Source of the DNA: Neoarius graeffei | Taxonomy: Eukaryota; Chordata; Actinopteri; Siluriformes; Ariidae | Assembly (NCBI RefSeq): GCF_027579695.1 | Contig: NC_083571.1 | Coordinates: 88,943,888 to 89,007,887, forward strand | DNA length: 64,000 nucleotides | Reading direction: 5' to 3' | Shown: positions 12,691 to 24,603 of the stretch, piece after piece | Layout: each line of letters opens with the position of its first letter | Numbering within the stretch: position 1 is the first letter of the stretch | Position numbers and translations under genes: made by a program | The notes under the pieces: generated by a model | Told to the model about the DNA's origin: nothing | Databases searched by the model: none | Seen by the model: only the letters and a program-made list of their open reading frames with translations

Positions 12691-13734
12691 AGTAGCATGC
12701 TTTTGTCTGACGTCTCCTCTAAAATCTGTTTATTGAAGGTGGCACTACTGGGTGTGTTAAGCTCCTGGTGACACTGCCCTGAGATTCACTGAAATATAAA
12801 AGTCCCTTCACAAAAACAAGATCTTGATCTGCAAAAGCATGTCTTTACTTTATATTACTTCAGAACATATTTATCACAGTTTAAGTTAAAGCCAAAAAAA
12901 AAACCCAAAATAAAACTCCTTCATACTGACAAGTAATATCCATACAATACATGTTCGATCATTCATTTATTTGTATCCATATACTATGTACAGATTGTTT
13001 TTCTCTTAGTAGCATAAAATGTCCATGGGCACTGCCATCTTATTTTCTCTGAGGTTCAAATATCACTCACCACAGACTTACCTTGGCTTAGATCTCATGG
13101 ACACATCGCTTCTATATTGCTTCTAAATTGTTGGAAACAACCCTGAAGATGCCGGAGTCTGATGCATTTGGATGTAAAAATAAGCCCGGTCTTTGCAAAG
13201 GGAAATCATTTTTTGCCATCCCCAATCCTACAAAGGATATTACTTTGAAGGAGAAAGCAGCAAAATGGAATCACTTTCACTGTTGGTTTCTTCCTCTCCA
13301 GGCTCATATTCTGGTTCAAACATATACGGTTGAATCACATTTTGTTCATGCACATTTTCCATGTTTGCACAGCAAAACTACAAAAAAAAATCCAAACAAT
13401 GTCCCAGTCAATGGCTCCATGTTCCTCAGGCAAACGGTGTCATAGCATGTAAGCAAAGTCACAAGCAGATTTGGTCAAGGTCAAAGCCAAGATTTTTCAA
13501 ATACCGAGGTCAAATATGGCCGACCCCCCCCCCCACACACACACACACGTCCCGTTCAGGAATATTCTCCATAATTTCTACAAATTTCTCAATCTTTGTT
13601 TGAGCTGTGAAGAAAAAGTTATCATCCACCCACAGAAAGTACTTAGTGTTGATTTGTGAGACAGAAAGGTTTCTGCCAGCAAACCAACCCTCCAGGTTAA
13701 AACTGTTAATGTTATAATCATGCTGTCTGTTGTC
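12691..13734. other. no gene seen
   Basis: AT-rich DNA with a short C/CA tract near 13526-13550. Open stretches here lack coding character. Confidence 0.4.
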
Positions 13735-13955
13735 ACCCAAATGAGGATGGGTTCCCTTTTGAGTCTGGTTCCTCTCGAGGTTTCTTCCTCATGTTGTCTG
13801 AGGGAGTTTTTCCTTGCCCCTCTCGCCACAGGCTTGCTCATTGGGGATAGATTAGGGATAAAATTAGCTTATGTTAAAGTCATTCAAATTATGTAAAGCT
13901 GCTTTGCGACAACGTTTATTGTTAAAAGCGCTAGAAATAAACTTGACTTGACTTG
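13735..13955 (+). mobile_element. LINE 3' tail
   Basis: A characteristic 3' end of fish non-LTR elements: GGTTCCTCTCGAGGTTTCTT, GAGGGAGTTTTTCCTTGCC, TGTAAAGCTGCTTTGCGACA and a tail with AATAAACTTGACTTGACTTG. No coding part is retained upstream. Confidence 0.75.
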
Positions 13956-14501
13956 GAGCAGTCACAATACAACTACAATCTCAACTATAATATCAGTTGG
14001 TCCTACCGTACCACTCAGGTTAATAAATATATGTGGTTGTTGGTTTTCATAGGAAAATGTAGTGGTTGTATGCTGTTTGTGTGCACACGCAGTGCCCTCA
14101 GCAGCACACAGTGGCTGACAGTGACAGTGAGGAAGAGCTACTTTGTATGCTCATTTTGCATAGAAGGCAAAGCTGAAAGAAGAAGTAAAGGAGAATCTGG
14201 GTGCATGAAATCCTGCAGCACAGTGAGAAGCTGACTCTCACTCATTTGGGAAGGCCCTTCCCCTGTTATGTCCCTCTCTTCTCCTAACTATTTCTCTTCA
14301 GCTGCCTGATTATTTCTCTTTCCTGTCTCCTCTGTTGAATTTTTAAAGTGACAACAGTCGAAATAACTGATCCACAACTGATATTTGACAATAGGTTATG
14401 TTAGAGTAATGCTTGCTAATGAAAAGGATAATCTATCCATCACAATATTAATTATCCATTCAACATAACATTCCTATAATTGTGAATATAGGTTAGCTGC
14501 A

Positions 14502-14877
14502 GCGGCACGGTGGTGTAGTGGTTAGTGCTGTCGCCTCACAGCAAGAAGGTACGGGTTCGAGCCCCGTGGCCGGTGAGGGGCTTTCTGTGTGGAGTTTGCA
14601 TGTTCTCCCCGTGTCCGCGTGGGTTTCCTCCGGGTGCTCCGGTTTCCCCCACAGTCCAAAGACATGCAGGTTAGGTTAACTGGTGACTCTAAATTGACCG
14701 TAGGTGTGAATGTGAGTGTGAATGGTTGTCTGTGTCTATGTGTCAGCCCTGTGATGACCTGGCGACTTGTCCAGGGTGTACCCCGCCTTTCGCCCGTAGT
14801 CAGCTGGGATAGGCTCCAGCTTGCCTGCGACCCTGTAGAACAGGATAATGCGGCTAGAGATAATGAGATGAGAACGA
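14502..14877 (+). mobile_element. tRNA-derived SINE, tail type 2
   Basis: The pol III head GGTGGTGTAGTGGTTAGTGC and B box GGGTTCGAGCCCC are visible. The body contains TTTCCTCCGGGTGCTCCGG and the tail is GATAATGAGATGAGA. An 11-bp perfect target duplication GGTTAGCTGCA (14491-14501 and 14878-14888) flanks it. Confidence 0.93.
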
Positions 14878-14888
14878 GGTTAGCTGCA

Positions 14889-15754
14889 TCTCCATTGAAT
14901 TTCAGCATAAAAATGCTTCTCATTGTAGCCCTACTGTAGGCTACTTAACCATTACCTTCCCTCCTTCTCTTTGCCTGCTCAGCTTCTGTTAGTGTTCCAA
15001 TTACGAACGTTAATTTTGTTTGTTGCAGCCTTTTACTCATTTTTATTCAGGCGAATGAAGAGCACACCCAGCAGAAAGTAACATGGCATCAGGTTAATTT
15101 ATTTTGGATAACAGATTTGTGTGTATTGAAGTTTATGTGAGCTGTGTGAGTCTCTACGTTGCATTCATTCATTTATTTGTTGTGTGATATTGTATATATA
15201 TTTTTAAATTTTATACTTCTATAATGTTTTTATATTTATATATATGTCTATATTTTGATTGTAATTGTTGTAATGCGCAAGAGAAAATTCATATTGATAC
15301 TTGCGCAATATAAATTAATAAAATTATTATAATTATTATTATTCATTCATCGTCAGTTTAGGCGACCGGTCTATAAATAGAGCACACTCCGCCTCTGCGA
15401 TTTCCAACAAAAATTACTGTGCTCTCATTTTGAAAAGTCAGATGGATCTTCAATTACGTGTTATGTGATGCTGCGTGAATGCAGAGATACTTGGCTTGTC
15501 AGCTCTACTTTCATTGAATATGAAACGAAAATGAAACGAAAATATCGCACTTCACTCAGTGAATACCGGTGAATAATAACATTGACCTCGGCTCGGTTAT
15601 TATTCACCGATATTCACTTCGCCTTCAGCAAATAATGGTTAATTTTTTAATTCTCAAATCGGTTTGGGAACAAGGTGATGATTAATTTTCTACATCATCG
15701 CACCATGTTTTAATTTTTTTCCTGAGAATAATATAATTCTCCCTAAAGATAGTA
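14889..15754. other. no gene seen; AT-rich repeat debris
   Basis: At 15580-15635 a short inverted motif around TCGGTTATTATTCACCGATA occurs, together with a repeated AATGAAACGAAAAT. Nothing coding. Confidence 0.4.
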
Positions 15755-16761
15755 GGGCAGTGGCTACAATTATCAACACCTTAACGATCTTTTGGTCATT
15801 GCAAAAGTAGAAAAGACTTTCAATACGTAAATTGTGCATGAATAGTTACTCAAACTTCCACTGGAAAAAAAAAAAGAGTTCATTCCCAATTACTTAGTGT
15901 ATCAGATCACATGACATTGTTCCACAAGTATTGACACCTTTGTCCACATTTATCAACACTGTTCCAGAATTATCAACACCCAGATGATTATTTATAAAGA
16001 AAAAAAAATCATAGGTATGTGGTATTAAGTGAACAAAACATAGTTTTTATTTAAAATTTGTTTTACATAGACTTATATTTAGTACAAAAAATGTTTTATA
16101 TAAATATATTGGTCAGTGCTTACATAAATGTGGAAGTAATTCTAATGTTTGTAAACAAAGGAATTGATAATGCTTAACCTGTGTCAGAAAATCTTTGTTC
16201 CACTTTCTACCCACTTTCTAAGTATTTTTGTATGTCACATTTTGTTAATCATTGATTGTTGTTTGTATTAATTTCTAGTTTTGTAGTTTACTAATAAATG
16301 TCAACAGGCAATTGACATTGTAACCACGTGAAAATCCAGGTCAAAAGTCGATTTTTTAAATTGAGATTTTAAATTTACATCTAAAAATATAAAATGTCTA
16401 CTGATATTGTAATATGTAGTAGATATTTACAACAAACTGCAAAAAAAAAAAATTCTGAATGGAATAGAAAAATGAATATTTCAAGCATGTAATTTTTTTA
16501 CATGCTACACTGTAAAAAAGAATAGTTGAGAATACTTGAAATTTCAAGGCAACAGTCTGCATTAATAATTTTATGTTTTGCGAACGATGTGCCCATGATA
16601 ATCCAAACTATGATAACACTGTTATCTTTATTAAGAATTCTTAATTAAGTCAATTTTCAATTCCTCATTCTGCCAACATAGATTTCTCTTTTTGCTGAAC
16701 AGTGGCATTCACAGTAGTACAAAAAGGCAAATGAGGTTATCACAATTTTTGGGGGGGGCTT

Positions 16762-16960
16762 TTTTCACCTTTATTTGGATAGGACAGTGTAGAGACAGGA
16801 AATGACTTCAGGTCAGAATCAAACCCAGGCCCCTGGATTTATGGTAAGGCGCCTTATCCACCTGAGCCACGACAACATGAGCTTCAACCGGAGAGAGAAC
16901 CACATTGCCCAGCCCTTGCATTTGGGAGAGGAAACCACGTGTCTTGGTCATTCAGAGCAT
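16762..16960 (-). mobile_element. tRNA-like SINE copy in the left foldback arm
   Basis: On the minus strand it reads as a tRNA-like head (GTGGCTCAGGTGGATAAGGC) with a B-box-like segment, then GGACAGTGT..CTATCCAAATAAAGGT. It is the inverted counterpart of the copy at 17300-17500 but lacks a GAGAGAGAG segment present there. Confidence 0.6.
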
Positions 16961-17299
16961 GCGCTGAATAAACACCTGTGGCAATTATGTATTTTCAATT
17001 CAGATTATTCACTATTGTATATTTACACATCATTGAGGTGCACCCTATCAGTTTGATGTGGATTTTTCTTGATGTGGATAATTCTAAAAAATAGAATTAC
17101 GCTTTGTTCAAGTAATTCCATATTCACAATTGAATGGACAAGAAAATATGAATAATTATTAACGAACAGAAAAATCCACATCAAACTGATAGGGTGCACC
17201 TCAATGATGTGTAAATATGCAATAGTGAATAATCTGAATTGAAAATACATAATTGCCACAGGTGTTTATTCAGCGCATGCTCTTAATGACCAAGACACG

Positions 17300-17500
17300 G
17301 GGTTTCCTCTCCCAAATGCAAGGGCTGGGCAATGTGGTTCTCTCTCCAGCTGAAGATCATGTTGTCGTGGCTCAGGTGGATAAGGCGCCATACCATAAAT
17401 CCGGGGACCCGGGTTCGATTCCGACCTGAGGTCATTTCCTGATCCCTCCCCATCTCTCTCTCTCCCACTCATGCTGTCCTATCCAAATAAAGGTAAAAAA
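17300..17500 (+). mobile_element. tRNA-like SINE copy in the right foldback arm
   Basis: The A-box-like GTGGCTCAGGTGGATAAGG and B box GGGTTCGATTCC are followed by CATTTCCTGATCCCTCCCC, a CTCTCTCTCTCC tract and CTATCCAAATAAAGGT. The spacing and tail mark it as a SINE rather than a working tRNA gene. Confidence 0.7.
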
Positions 17501-18446
17501 AAGTCCCCCCAAAAATTGTGAGAACCTCAATTGCCTTTTTGTACTACTGTGAATGCCACTGTTCAGCAAAAAGAGAAACCTATGTTGGCAGAATGAGGAA
17601 TTGAAAATTGACTTAATTAAGAATTCTTAATAAAGATAACAGTGTTATCATAGTTTGGATTATCATGGGCATACATCGTTGGCAAAACATAAAATTCTTA
17701 TAAGCATTCCATTCTGTCATGAATCAGAAAAAAATATATTATAAATCATAGCACTTTTATTTTTTAAAAAAAAGTACTTCATCTACTTCAACAACGTTAC
17801 ACAAAGATCAATACATAACAGTTGTAAATGTCACTTAATTCCACAGGGTTTCAATAATGGTGGACACCGGTGAAAGTGATCACTATTATCGACACCTCAT
17901 GTGACTTCTCAAATGTGTGTTTAGATACAAAGTGGTGACTGTCAAATGAAAGAGTAAGAAACAAAGTAGGGTTCGACGAGGATATCGTGAAATATCGGTG
18001 AATTTGATCAGTAAAATCATATCCATGAGCTTTCCACCATGCTTATCTGCAATGATAACATCTGGGTTTTCCTCAAATTGCTGATCATGCTGAAAAAAAA
18101 AAATCCATCTCAGGTAATGAGCTGTGTCATCAGATGACAAGATCAAAGGGTGGGGGTGGGGGGTCTTCCGGTTGATTAATTAACCAATAATAACGGTTAT
18201 AACTGAAACTCACTTTTGTAAAATTGTTTTTTACTGGTAAATCTGAAAAGGTGTCAGTAATTACGGACTGTTGGTAAACAGTGGCAACTCTGAAGAATCT
18301 AAAATATGAAACACTGTTTGTTTAACACTTTTTTGTTTACCACATAATTCCACACATGTTCCATGTGTGATTTCATAATTTTGATGTCTTCAGTATTGTT
18401 CTATCTAGAATGTAGAAAATAGTCAAAATACAGAAAAACCTATGAA

Positions 18447-18486
18447 TGAGTAGGTGTGTCCAAACATTTGACTGGTACTGTTTGTT
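18447..18486 (+). mobile_element. Tc1-type terminal fragment
   Basis: GTAGGTGTGTCCAAACATTT followed by GACTGGTACTGT resembles the right end of a common Tc1-type family. Only this end is visible. Confidence 0.45.
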
Positions 18487-18528
18487 TGTTATTTTAACAC
18501 GTATTTATACACACGTGCGTGTATGTAT

Positions 18529-18529
18529 G

Positions 18530-18588
<59 letters not shown>
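18529..18588. repeat. (TA)n then (GA)n microsatellite
   Basis: A TA run (18529-18554) adjoins a GA run (18555-18588) directly before the right outer foldback arm. Confidence 0.95.
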
Positions 18589-19262
18589 AGCTGCTACAAT
18601 TATTGACACATAAAAAAATTATCTATTCCGTTCAGAATTTTTTTTTAGTTTGTTGTAAATATCTACCACATATTACAATATAAGTAGACATTTTATATTT
18701 TGGTTCAAGGAATGACATATACGACCTTTGACCTGGATTTTCATGTGCTTACAATGTCAATTGCCTGTTGACATTTACTGGTAAACTATAAAAATAGAAA
18801 TTAATACAAAGAACAACGAATGATTAACAAAATGTGATCTACGAAAATACTTAGAAAGTGGGTAGAAAGTGGAGCAAAAAGATTTTCTGACACAGGTTAA
18901 ACATCAGTTCATTTGTGTACAAACATTAGAATTACTTCCTCATTTACGTAAGCACTGACTGATATATTTATATAAAATATATTTTGTATTGAATATGTCT
19001 ATATAAAAAAAATAAATTAAAAGTATGTTGTGTTAATACCGCATACCAATTTTTAAAAAAATAAATAATCATCTGGGTGTCGATAATTGTGGAACTGTGT
19101 CAATAACTGTGGACAAAGGTGTCGATAATTGTGGAACAGTGTCACTTGATCTGACATGCTAAATAATCAGGAATCAAAACTTTTTTTTTTTTCCCAGTGG
19201 AAGCTTGAGTAATTATTCATGCACAATTTACATATTGAAAGTCTTTTCTACATTACTGACAA

Positions 19263-20059
19263 AAATAAAACAATTCAAGCAACATCATCAGTTGCAAAAG
19301 TGTAACAGGAAGTAACTCTGGCAAAACAAAAAAAGGAATTCCTTTGAGAAGAATCAAGTGGAACCGATCCTCCTGTTGGCATACTGTGCAGAAATGTAGA
19401 AGGTACCCTTGCAGCTCTAGGGTCCTCACTTTGATCCTGATCTTGAATTACTGTCTGAATGGTGTTTTATATATACTTTCCATGACCCCATGAGTCTTTG
19501 GTTTCCTCTCACCTCCCAGTAATATGGTGGTATGTGGATTGCTACAATATAGAATAGCCAATCTGTTTGTGTATGCATTGTTCCCTGCAATGGACAAGCA
19601 TCCCTTCCAGGGTGTATTCCTGCTTCAGTCCCAACGTTCCCATGTTAGGCTCCAGTTACTGAAGATGAACGAATGGAATACAGCATTATTGTAATATCAC
19701 CCCTTCTGCCACCATTAGCAAATCTGAGTGAGCATGTGGGAGTAGCAGGATGTCCATGAATCCTTGCTCCATATAGATGACAGATGGATGGATTTGCTAT
19801 GAAAGATATTCACTGAAAAATTGAGATCTGAATGTTTCATAAACTGAGTGGCAATTCATTAACTTTACATAATAAACCAATAAATTACAATTTCTCCTTC
19901 TAAAGAAGTACCAAAATAAATAACTTATCATTACCTTTTTAATTATTTGGTGTTACCTTCTGTAGAATTATAAACCATCTGAAATATGTGATTATAACTA
20001 CCAAAGCTACTGGGTGTAGCTGAAACTTTGGACCTTGTTTTTATAGCCATGTTTGAGGC
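19263..20059. other. no gene; old SINE debris
   Basis: The stretch at about 19580-19680 (CATCCCTTCCAGGGTGTATTCC, CAGTTACTGAAGATGAACGA) resembles a degraded fish SINE. Nothing else was recognised. Confidence 0.4.
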
Positions 20060-20711
20060 CTGTCTTTCAGTGGCGGCTGGTAGTCTTTCAAACAGGGGAG
20101 GCTGGTCGGTTACGATATTTCCAGATTTTAAAAGAAAAAAAGAAAAAACACATCAATTTTGCCCATACTCTTGCCTCTGATCTGGCTGATTGTTGGCAGG
20201 GTCACAAACTGTGAAATAACCGGTTCTTTTGGCCCATTAGCCTACTGTCCAATATACATGATGGTGGTGTTGGGGGGGTATATTTTAACATTTTATATTT
20301 TAAAATTGTGGCATGTTGTTTAAAAATTGATCATTATTGAAAGCAGCTCTTTGTCAGGAACCTCAGCAGTAACAGCAGTGTGTTCTGGAATAGGCACAAG
20401 CACTGACCTTGGGGAGCCAAACATAGAGCTGGGTGCCACACATTTCATTCAATGACACTTTCCCTATATTTTGCTTATTTTGACTGAGAAATGTTTTATT
20501 GACAATTTTGATAACCCTTCACTTTTAATCCAGGTCTGTAGTGTGAAATGTTCTCGGCTGTGTTTTTGTTTAAAAATGTTTTCCAAATTGTAGCTGTGTT
20601 TAATTCATATCCAGAAAAAATATATATTCCAATATAATATACTCAGCATAAACATTTTAAATAGATTGTATAGTTTTGGTCCATCCATGACATATTTCTA
20701 AAGTAGCCTAT

Positions 20712-20915
20712 TTACTGTTGTTGATGTGGGTCACTTGCTGTTAGCCAATTCACTTTCTCGTACCAGGAGAGCTGAAAGGAACGAGTATTATTCCCTACCT
20801 TTTTCACCAAGTCAATTTGAGGCATTGGTCTACCCTGCTCTTTAATTTTAATTTTTTCCTCGAAAGGAAGACTGGCAAATGGCTTCGCCAAAATTAAATC
20901 AGCAATGCTTGGCAT
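20712..20915 (-). pseudogene. hAT transposase N-terminal fragment (TTF/ZMYM1-like type)
   Basis: 67 codons. LILAKPFASLPFEEKIKIKE leads into GRPMPQIDL and TRSFQLSWYEKVNWLTASD, matching the start of the TTF-type zinc-finger domain found in ZMYM1-like hAT transposases. The Cys-rich remainder and the catalytic core are absent in this element. Confidence 0.65.
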
Positions 20916-21264
20916 CCATGCGCAGCTTTCTTGCTAGCTGACTAGCCCCCTCAAGTTCAAGTTCAGTCACTCAAATAAACGAAATTTCTGGAACTAAGAT
21001 AGCAAACTTGACAACACTATATTTACACTTTATTTACAATGAAAATATTTACAAACTAAAAAAGCTGGTAGAAACCGTATGTAATGAATGAAATCGAAAT
21101 GTAAGCTGATCTCTTACAATACACCACAGCACTTGCGAATCTGCATGGGACTGAACTGAAATTCACCGCTGCCTGTCTATAGTTGAAATGAGCTGTCAAT
21201 CAAAGGAAATATCCGGCCGCTTTCACCAATCACCAGTCTCCTCGCGGAAACTGCCATGTCCCTC

Positions 21265-21505
21265 CCACTGTGAGGCTGGGAGTCCGTGGGCGGGCATTTT
21301 TGCAGTATTTGTCCAATAACCGTCTTGCATTTTGAGATCGAAAAGCGCATAGCTCCCAAATGCCATTGAAGTCCACTGAGGCTGGGAGTCCGTGAGACTC
21401 CGTGGGCGAGCGTTTTCACAGTATTTGTCCAATAACCGTCTTGCATTTTGATATTGAAAAGCACATAGCTCCCAAATGCCATTGAAGTCCACTGAGGCTG
21501 GGCTG
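21265..21505. repeat. tandem duplication (about 110-bp unit) inside the hAT
   Basis: Two direct copies containing CAGTATTTGTCCAATAACCG, TCTTGCATTTTGA, CATAGCTCCCAAATGCCATT and GAAGTCCACTGAGGCTGGG, followed by a partial third start at about 21494. The copies differ by only a few bases. Confidence 0.85.
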
Positions 21506-21753
21506 CATCGCGCTGTCACGAGGGGGAGAAACTCACGCACACATTAGGCGAACTGGGGAAAGTTATAAGGGAATGATTTCGCACTGTAGTTGGGTTGAAG
21601 ACATATATTTCTATGATTCTGGATCTGAAATAGCAATGTTATAAGGTTGGCTATAACATAAACCTAGCGCAATTCATCCTACACGATGTTCGTCATTTTT
21701 AGAGGAGGCTGAGCCTCCCTCATTGTCTTAGAGCAATCGCCCGTGCTGTCTTT

Positions 21754-22263
21754 ATATTAATTCCTTCAAATACTAAACTAGAGTATTCATTAGAGGAACC
21801 TCCTCAAAAAAGTTCATTTATTATGCTTTTCATCTAAGAATAGAGCCCATGTGTAGAAACATAACAGAACACTTTTTTTTTCCAAGTGGAATGTGCAATA
21901 ACTTAAAAGTTAAGTGGTATAAACACTAAAATCACACAGAGAAAGAAGAAAATGTTCAGTTTATCCCATTCCTGTATGTCAGCAACTGTTGTTCCAATCC
22001 AGTCTCTTGGGCTTTTGGAGTTTGCGTCACTCTGTTAGATGGGTCACTAATTTAATCTTCAAAAGAAATGATGAGCATATTTTTGTTCCTCGGAGTGAGA
22101 ATAAGAGATGAAGTATTCTTTTGTGTCAGGTAGATAACATGTCAATCTAATATATCATCTCTTCCACCTCGCTTCTAAAAACATCGTCATTACTACAAAT
22201 AACAAAAATACTGTACAGCTTCAAAATATACACTCTTATCCATTATTCATTACCATTGACATA
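21754..22263. other. no gene seen
   Basis: AT-rich sequence without recognisable coding or repeat structure. Confidence 0.4.
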
Positions 22264-22468
22264 CAGAGGTGGAAAAACTGGATTGACAAAGTAAAAGTCC
22301 TGCTTAGGTTTTCCTTCTGCCTGTGCTCTCAACACAGGTGATTTCACCAATTAGCTCATCAACCTGGCTTAGGGGATGTGGTAATTAGGATCAGCTGGTT
22401 CATTGAATTGGCTGGAGCAAAACTGTGGCAGGGTTTTTACTTTCTGCACCCGGGTTTTTCCACCTCTA
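22264..22468. mobile_element. short MITE
   Basis: Inverted termini AGAGGTGGAAAAAC and GTTTTTCCACCTCT bound about 200 bp without coding potential. The CAGAGGTGG terminus is hAT-like, but the flanking duplication could not be set firmly. Confidence 0.7.
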
Positions 22469-22759
22469 CATATACAGTAACAGAGATCCAAAATAAGCAA
22501 TACACCAAACAGGTCATAATTACTTCACAGAGAATCCAAAACCAATCAGGCCTCAACGTTAACTTTTGACACCTTTTGCCCTGCAAGGCAAATGGTCTCA
22601 AAAATGTTTTGCCTCCCCTGAATTTCCTTTTGCCCTAACATTTTGCGGGTATCTTGGCAAATTTTCAAGTATACGGTTCAAGGCAATACTGATATATTTT
22701 CTAGGGGTATAATTGAGTTATTTAGACACAAGTGTGTGTATATATATATATATATATTC

Positions 22760-23092
22760 ATCTCTAGCCACTTTATCCTGTTCTACAGGGTCGCAGGCAA
22801 GCTGGAGCCTATCTCAGCTGACTACGGGCAAAGGGCAGGGTACACCCTGGACAAGTCACCACAGGGCTGACAAATAGACACAGACAACCATTCACACTTA
22901 CGGTCAATTTAGAGTCACCAGTTAACCTAACCTGCATGTCTTTGGACTGTGGGGGAAACCAGAGCACCTGGAGGAAACCCACACGGAGAACATGCAAACT
23001 CTGCACAGAAAGGCCCTTGCCGGCCACGGGGCTCGAACCCAGACCTTCTTGCTGTGAGGCGACAGTGCTAACCACTACACCACCATGCCGCA
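22760..23092 (-). mobile_element. tRNA-derived SINE, tail type 2, inserted in a TA tract
   Basis: On the minus strand it has the same head, body and CTCTAGCC..GATAAAGTGG tail as the copies at 14502, 33856 and 46201. It lies between TA-rich sequence on both sides, so the duplication cannot be resolved. Confidence 0.85.
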
Positions 23093-23149
23093 TATATATC
23101 TCCCCTCCTAGAACTGCCACCTTATTGTGTGCTTGAATGATCCTAGGAG

Positions 23150-24080
23150 TTATGTTATCAGGGGCATTACGCCCCTGTTAGGGTTTCCAAAGGCAGACAG
23201 GTCCTAGGTGACAGGCCAGACCAAGAGCAGTTCACCAAACCCCCTTATGGAAATGAAAAAATCAAGGACTGTGATGTCGCCCGGTATGGCGCAGCCAGGG
23301 CCCCACCCTGGAGCCAGGCCTGGGGTTGGGGCTTGTATGCAAGCGCCTGGTGGCCGGGCCTTTGCCCATGGGGCCTGGCCAAGCTCAGCCCGAAGTGGTG
23401 ATGTGGGCCCGACCTCCTGTGGGTTCACCACCCACAGAGGTAGCTGTAGGGGACCGGTGCAGTGTGGATTGTCCTGCCTCAAGTGGAGGAGTTTAAGTAT
23501 CTCGGGATCTTGTTCACGAGTGAGGGAAGGATGGAGCGTGAGATCGACAGGCGGATCGGTGCAGCCTCCACAGTGATGCGGTCGCTTTACTGGTCTGTCG
23601 TGGTGAAGAAGGAGCTGAGCCAAAAGGCGAAGCTCTCGATTTACCAGTTGATCTGCGTTCTGACTCTCACCTATGGTCATGAGCTTTGGGTAATGACTGA
23701 AAGAACAGGATACAAGTAGCTGAAATGAGTTTCCTTTGCAGGGTGGCTGGGCGCTTCCTTAGAGATAGGGTGAGAAGCACAGTCACTCAGGAGGAGCTCA
23801 AAGTAGAGCTGCTGCTCCTCCACATCGAGAGGAATCAGCTGAGGTGGCTCGGGCATCTCTTTCAGATGCCTCCTGGATGCCTCCCTGGGGAGATGTTCCA
23901 GGCATGTCCCTGCGGGAGGAGGCCCCGGGGAAGACCCAGGACACGCTGGAGGGACTATGTCTCTTGGCTGGCCTGGGAACACCTCAGTGTTCTTCCCGAG
24001 GAGTCTGGGGAGAGGGAAGTTTGGGCTTCCATGCTCAGACTGCTGCCTCCACGACCCGGCCCCAGATAAGTGGAAGAAAA
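23150..24080 (+). mobile_element. RTE-type LINE, internally deleted copy
   Basis: Positions 23160-23460 are a GC-rich 5'-like leader (GTGACAGGCCAGACCAAGAG, GTGATGTCGCCCGGTATGGC, CAGAGGTAGCTGTAGGGGAC). From 23462 the sequence is joined directly to the reverse-transcriptase C-terminus, with VLPQVEEFKYLGILFTSEGR. The endonuclease and catalytic RT are missing. A frameshift and stop lie near 23715. The 3' end reads GCCTCCACGACCCGGCCCC then GATAAGTGGAAG, like the copy at 57606-60580. Confidence 0.8.
23462..24069 (+). pseudogene. LINE reverse transcriptase C-terminal remnant
   Basis: The reading 23462-23719 covers LPQVEEFKYLG to YGHELWVMTERT. After a frameshift, 23725-24069 covers MSFLCRVAGR, HIERNQLRWLGHLFQMPP, RPRGRPRTRWRDYVSWLAW and LRLLPPRPGPR. 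This is the thumb and post-RT region of the RTE family and contains no catalytic motif. Confidence 0.8.
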
Positions 24081-24254
24081 TGAGATGAGATTATATATAT
24101 GTTTTTAATTAAATAAAAAAATATTGTTTTTAAAAATAAATGTTATTTCTGCAACAGGAGAACAAGACAAGCCCTGAAAACATGAAACATAAATCAATAT
24201 CATATGTCTAAGACTTCTGTATGGTACTTGTACATAATACATCTTTTTATATAG

Positions 24255-24450
24255 TGTTTGGGAAAGCCATGGCCTAATAGTTAGAGAAACAGCTTTGGGA
24301 CCAAAAGGTTGCTGGTTTGATTCCCTAGACTAGCAGGACTGGCTTAAGTGCCCTTGAGTAAGGCACCTAATCCCCAACTGCTCCAGCAAGAGCGGTGGTG
24401 TACCTTGTGTCTGATTAGCCAAAGAAAAACTGATGATGTGATTATCAGTT
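24255..24450 (+). mobile_element. second tRNA-derived SINE family, single copy
   Basis: The head CCATGGCCTAATAGTTAGAG and B-box-like GCTGGTTTGATTCCC are followed by GTGCCCTTGAGTAAGGCACC and CCCCAACTGCTCC. The 3' boundary is not defined. Confidence 0.6.
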
Positions 24451-24603
24451 CGGGCATTGAACCCGACTGACTGACTGATATAGAGTTTAGGACACAAAAC
24501 ACACTTTGTTTTGCCTATAACAATGACTAGCAATATTGCAAAGATGAATTATAAAACTAAAAACATTAGAAAACAGGAGTCTGTACTGCCTTATCATTCA
24601 GTT

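Larger units (their letters stand above)
15755..19262. repeat. large foldback (inverted-repeat) structure
   Basis: The outer arms are about 15755-16500 and 18590-19262. For example TTAACCTGTGTCAGAAAATC near 16176 has its complement near 18880, and TTTCAATACGTAAATTGTGC near 15818 has a partner near 19220. The inner arms are about 16545-17065 and 17165-17710 around a spacer at 17066-17164. A non-matching 880-bp segment (17711-18589) lies between inner and outer right arms and ends with a Tc1-type terminus and microsatellites. Degenerate copies of ATTATCGACACC recur near 15770, 15945, 15970, 17890, 18600, 19080 and 19125. No transposase was found. Confidence 0.8.
20068..21745 (-). mobile_element. 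hAT element with 8-bp target duplication
   Basis: A perfect 8-bp duplication CTGTCTTT flanks it (20060-20067 and 21746-21753). The termini CAGTGGCGG and CGCCCGTG are imperfect inverted repeats, with GGGGAGGCT/AGCCTCCCT blocks just inside. The minus strand holds an N-terminal transposase piece at 20712-20915. Most of the transposase is missing, so the copy is non-autonomous. Confidence 0.87.

Noticed and set aside
13128-13445. 105-codon plus-strand frame
   Set aside because: No domain, low-complexity Lys/Asn patches, no splice or start support.
14515-14575. Possible tRNA gene at SINE head
   Set aside because: Same reasoning; an 11-bp target duplication and four sister copies show it is a SINE.
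17360-17440. Possible tRNA gene
   Set aside because: A-box and B-box-like sequence are present, but there is no consistent cloverleaf, and the segment has an inverted copy plus a SINE tail, so it is a tRNA-derived SINE.
23204-23680. 158-codon minus-strand frame and 122-codon plus-strand frame in GC-rich sequence
   Set aside because: Both lie in the LINE leader and RT end; composition is driven by GC content and no domain is visible.
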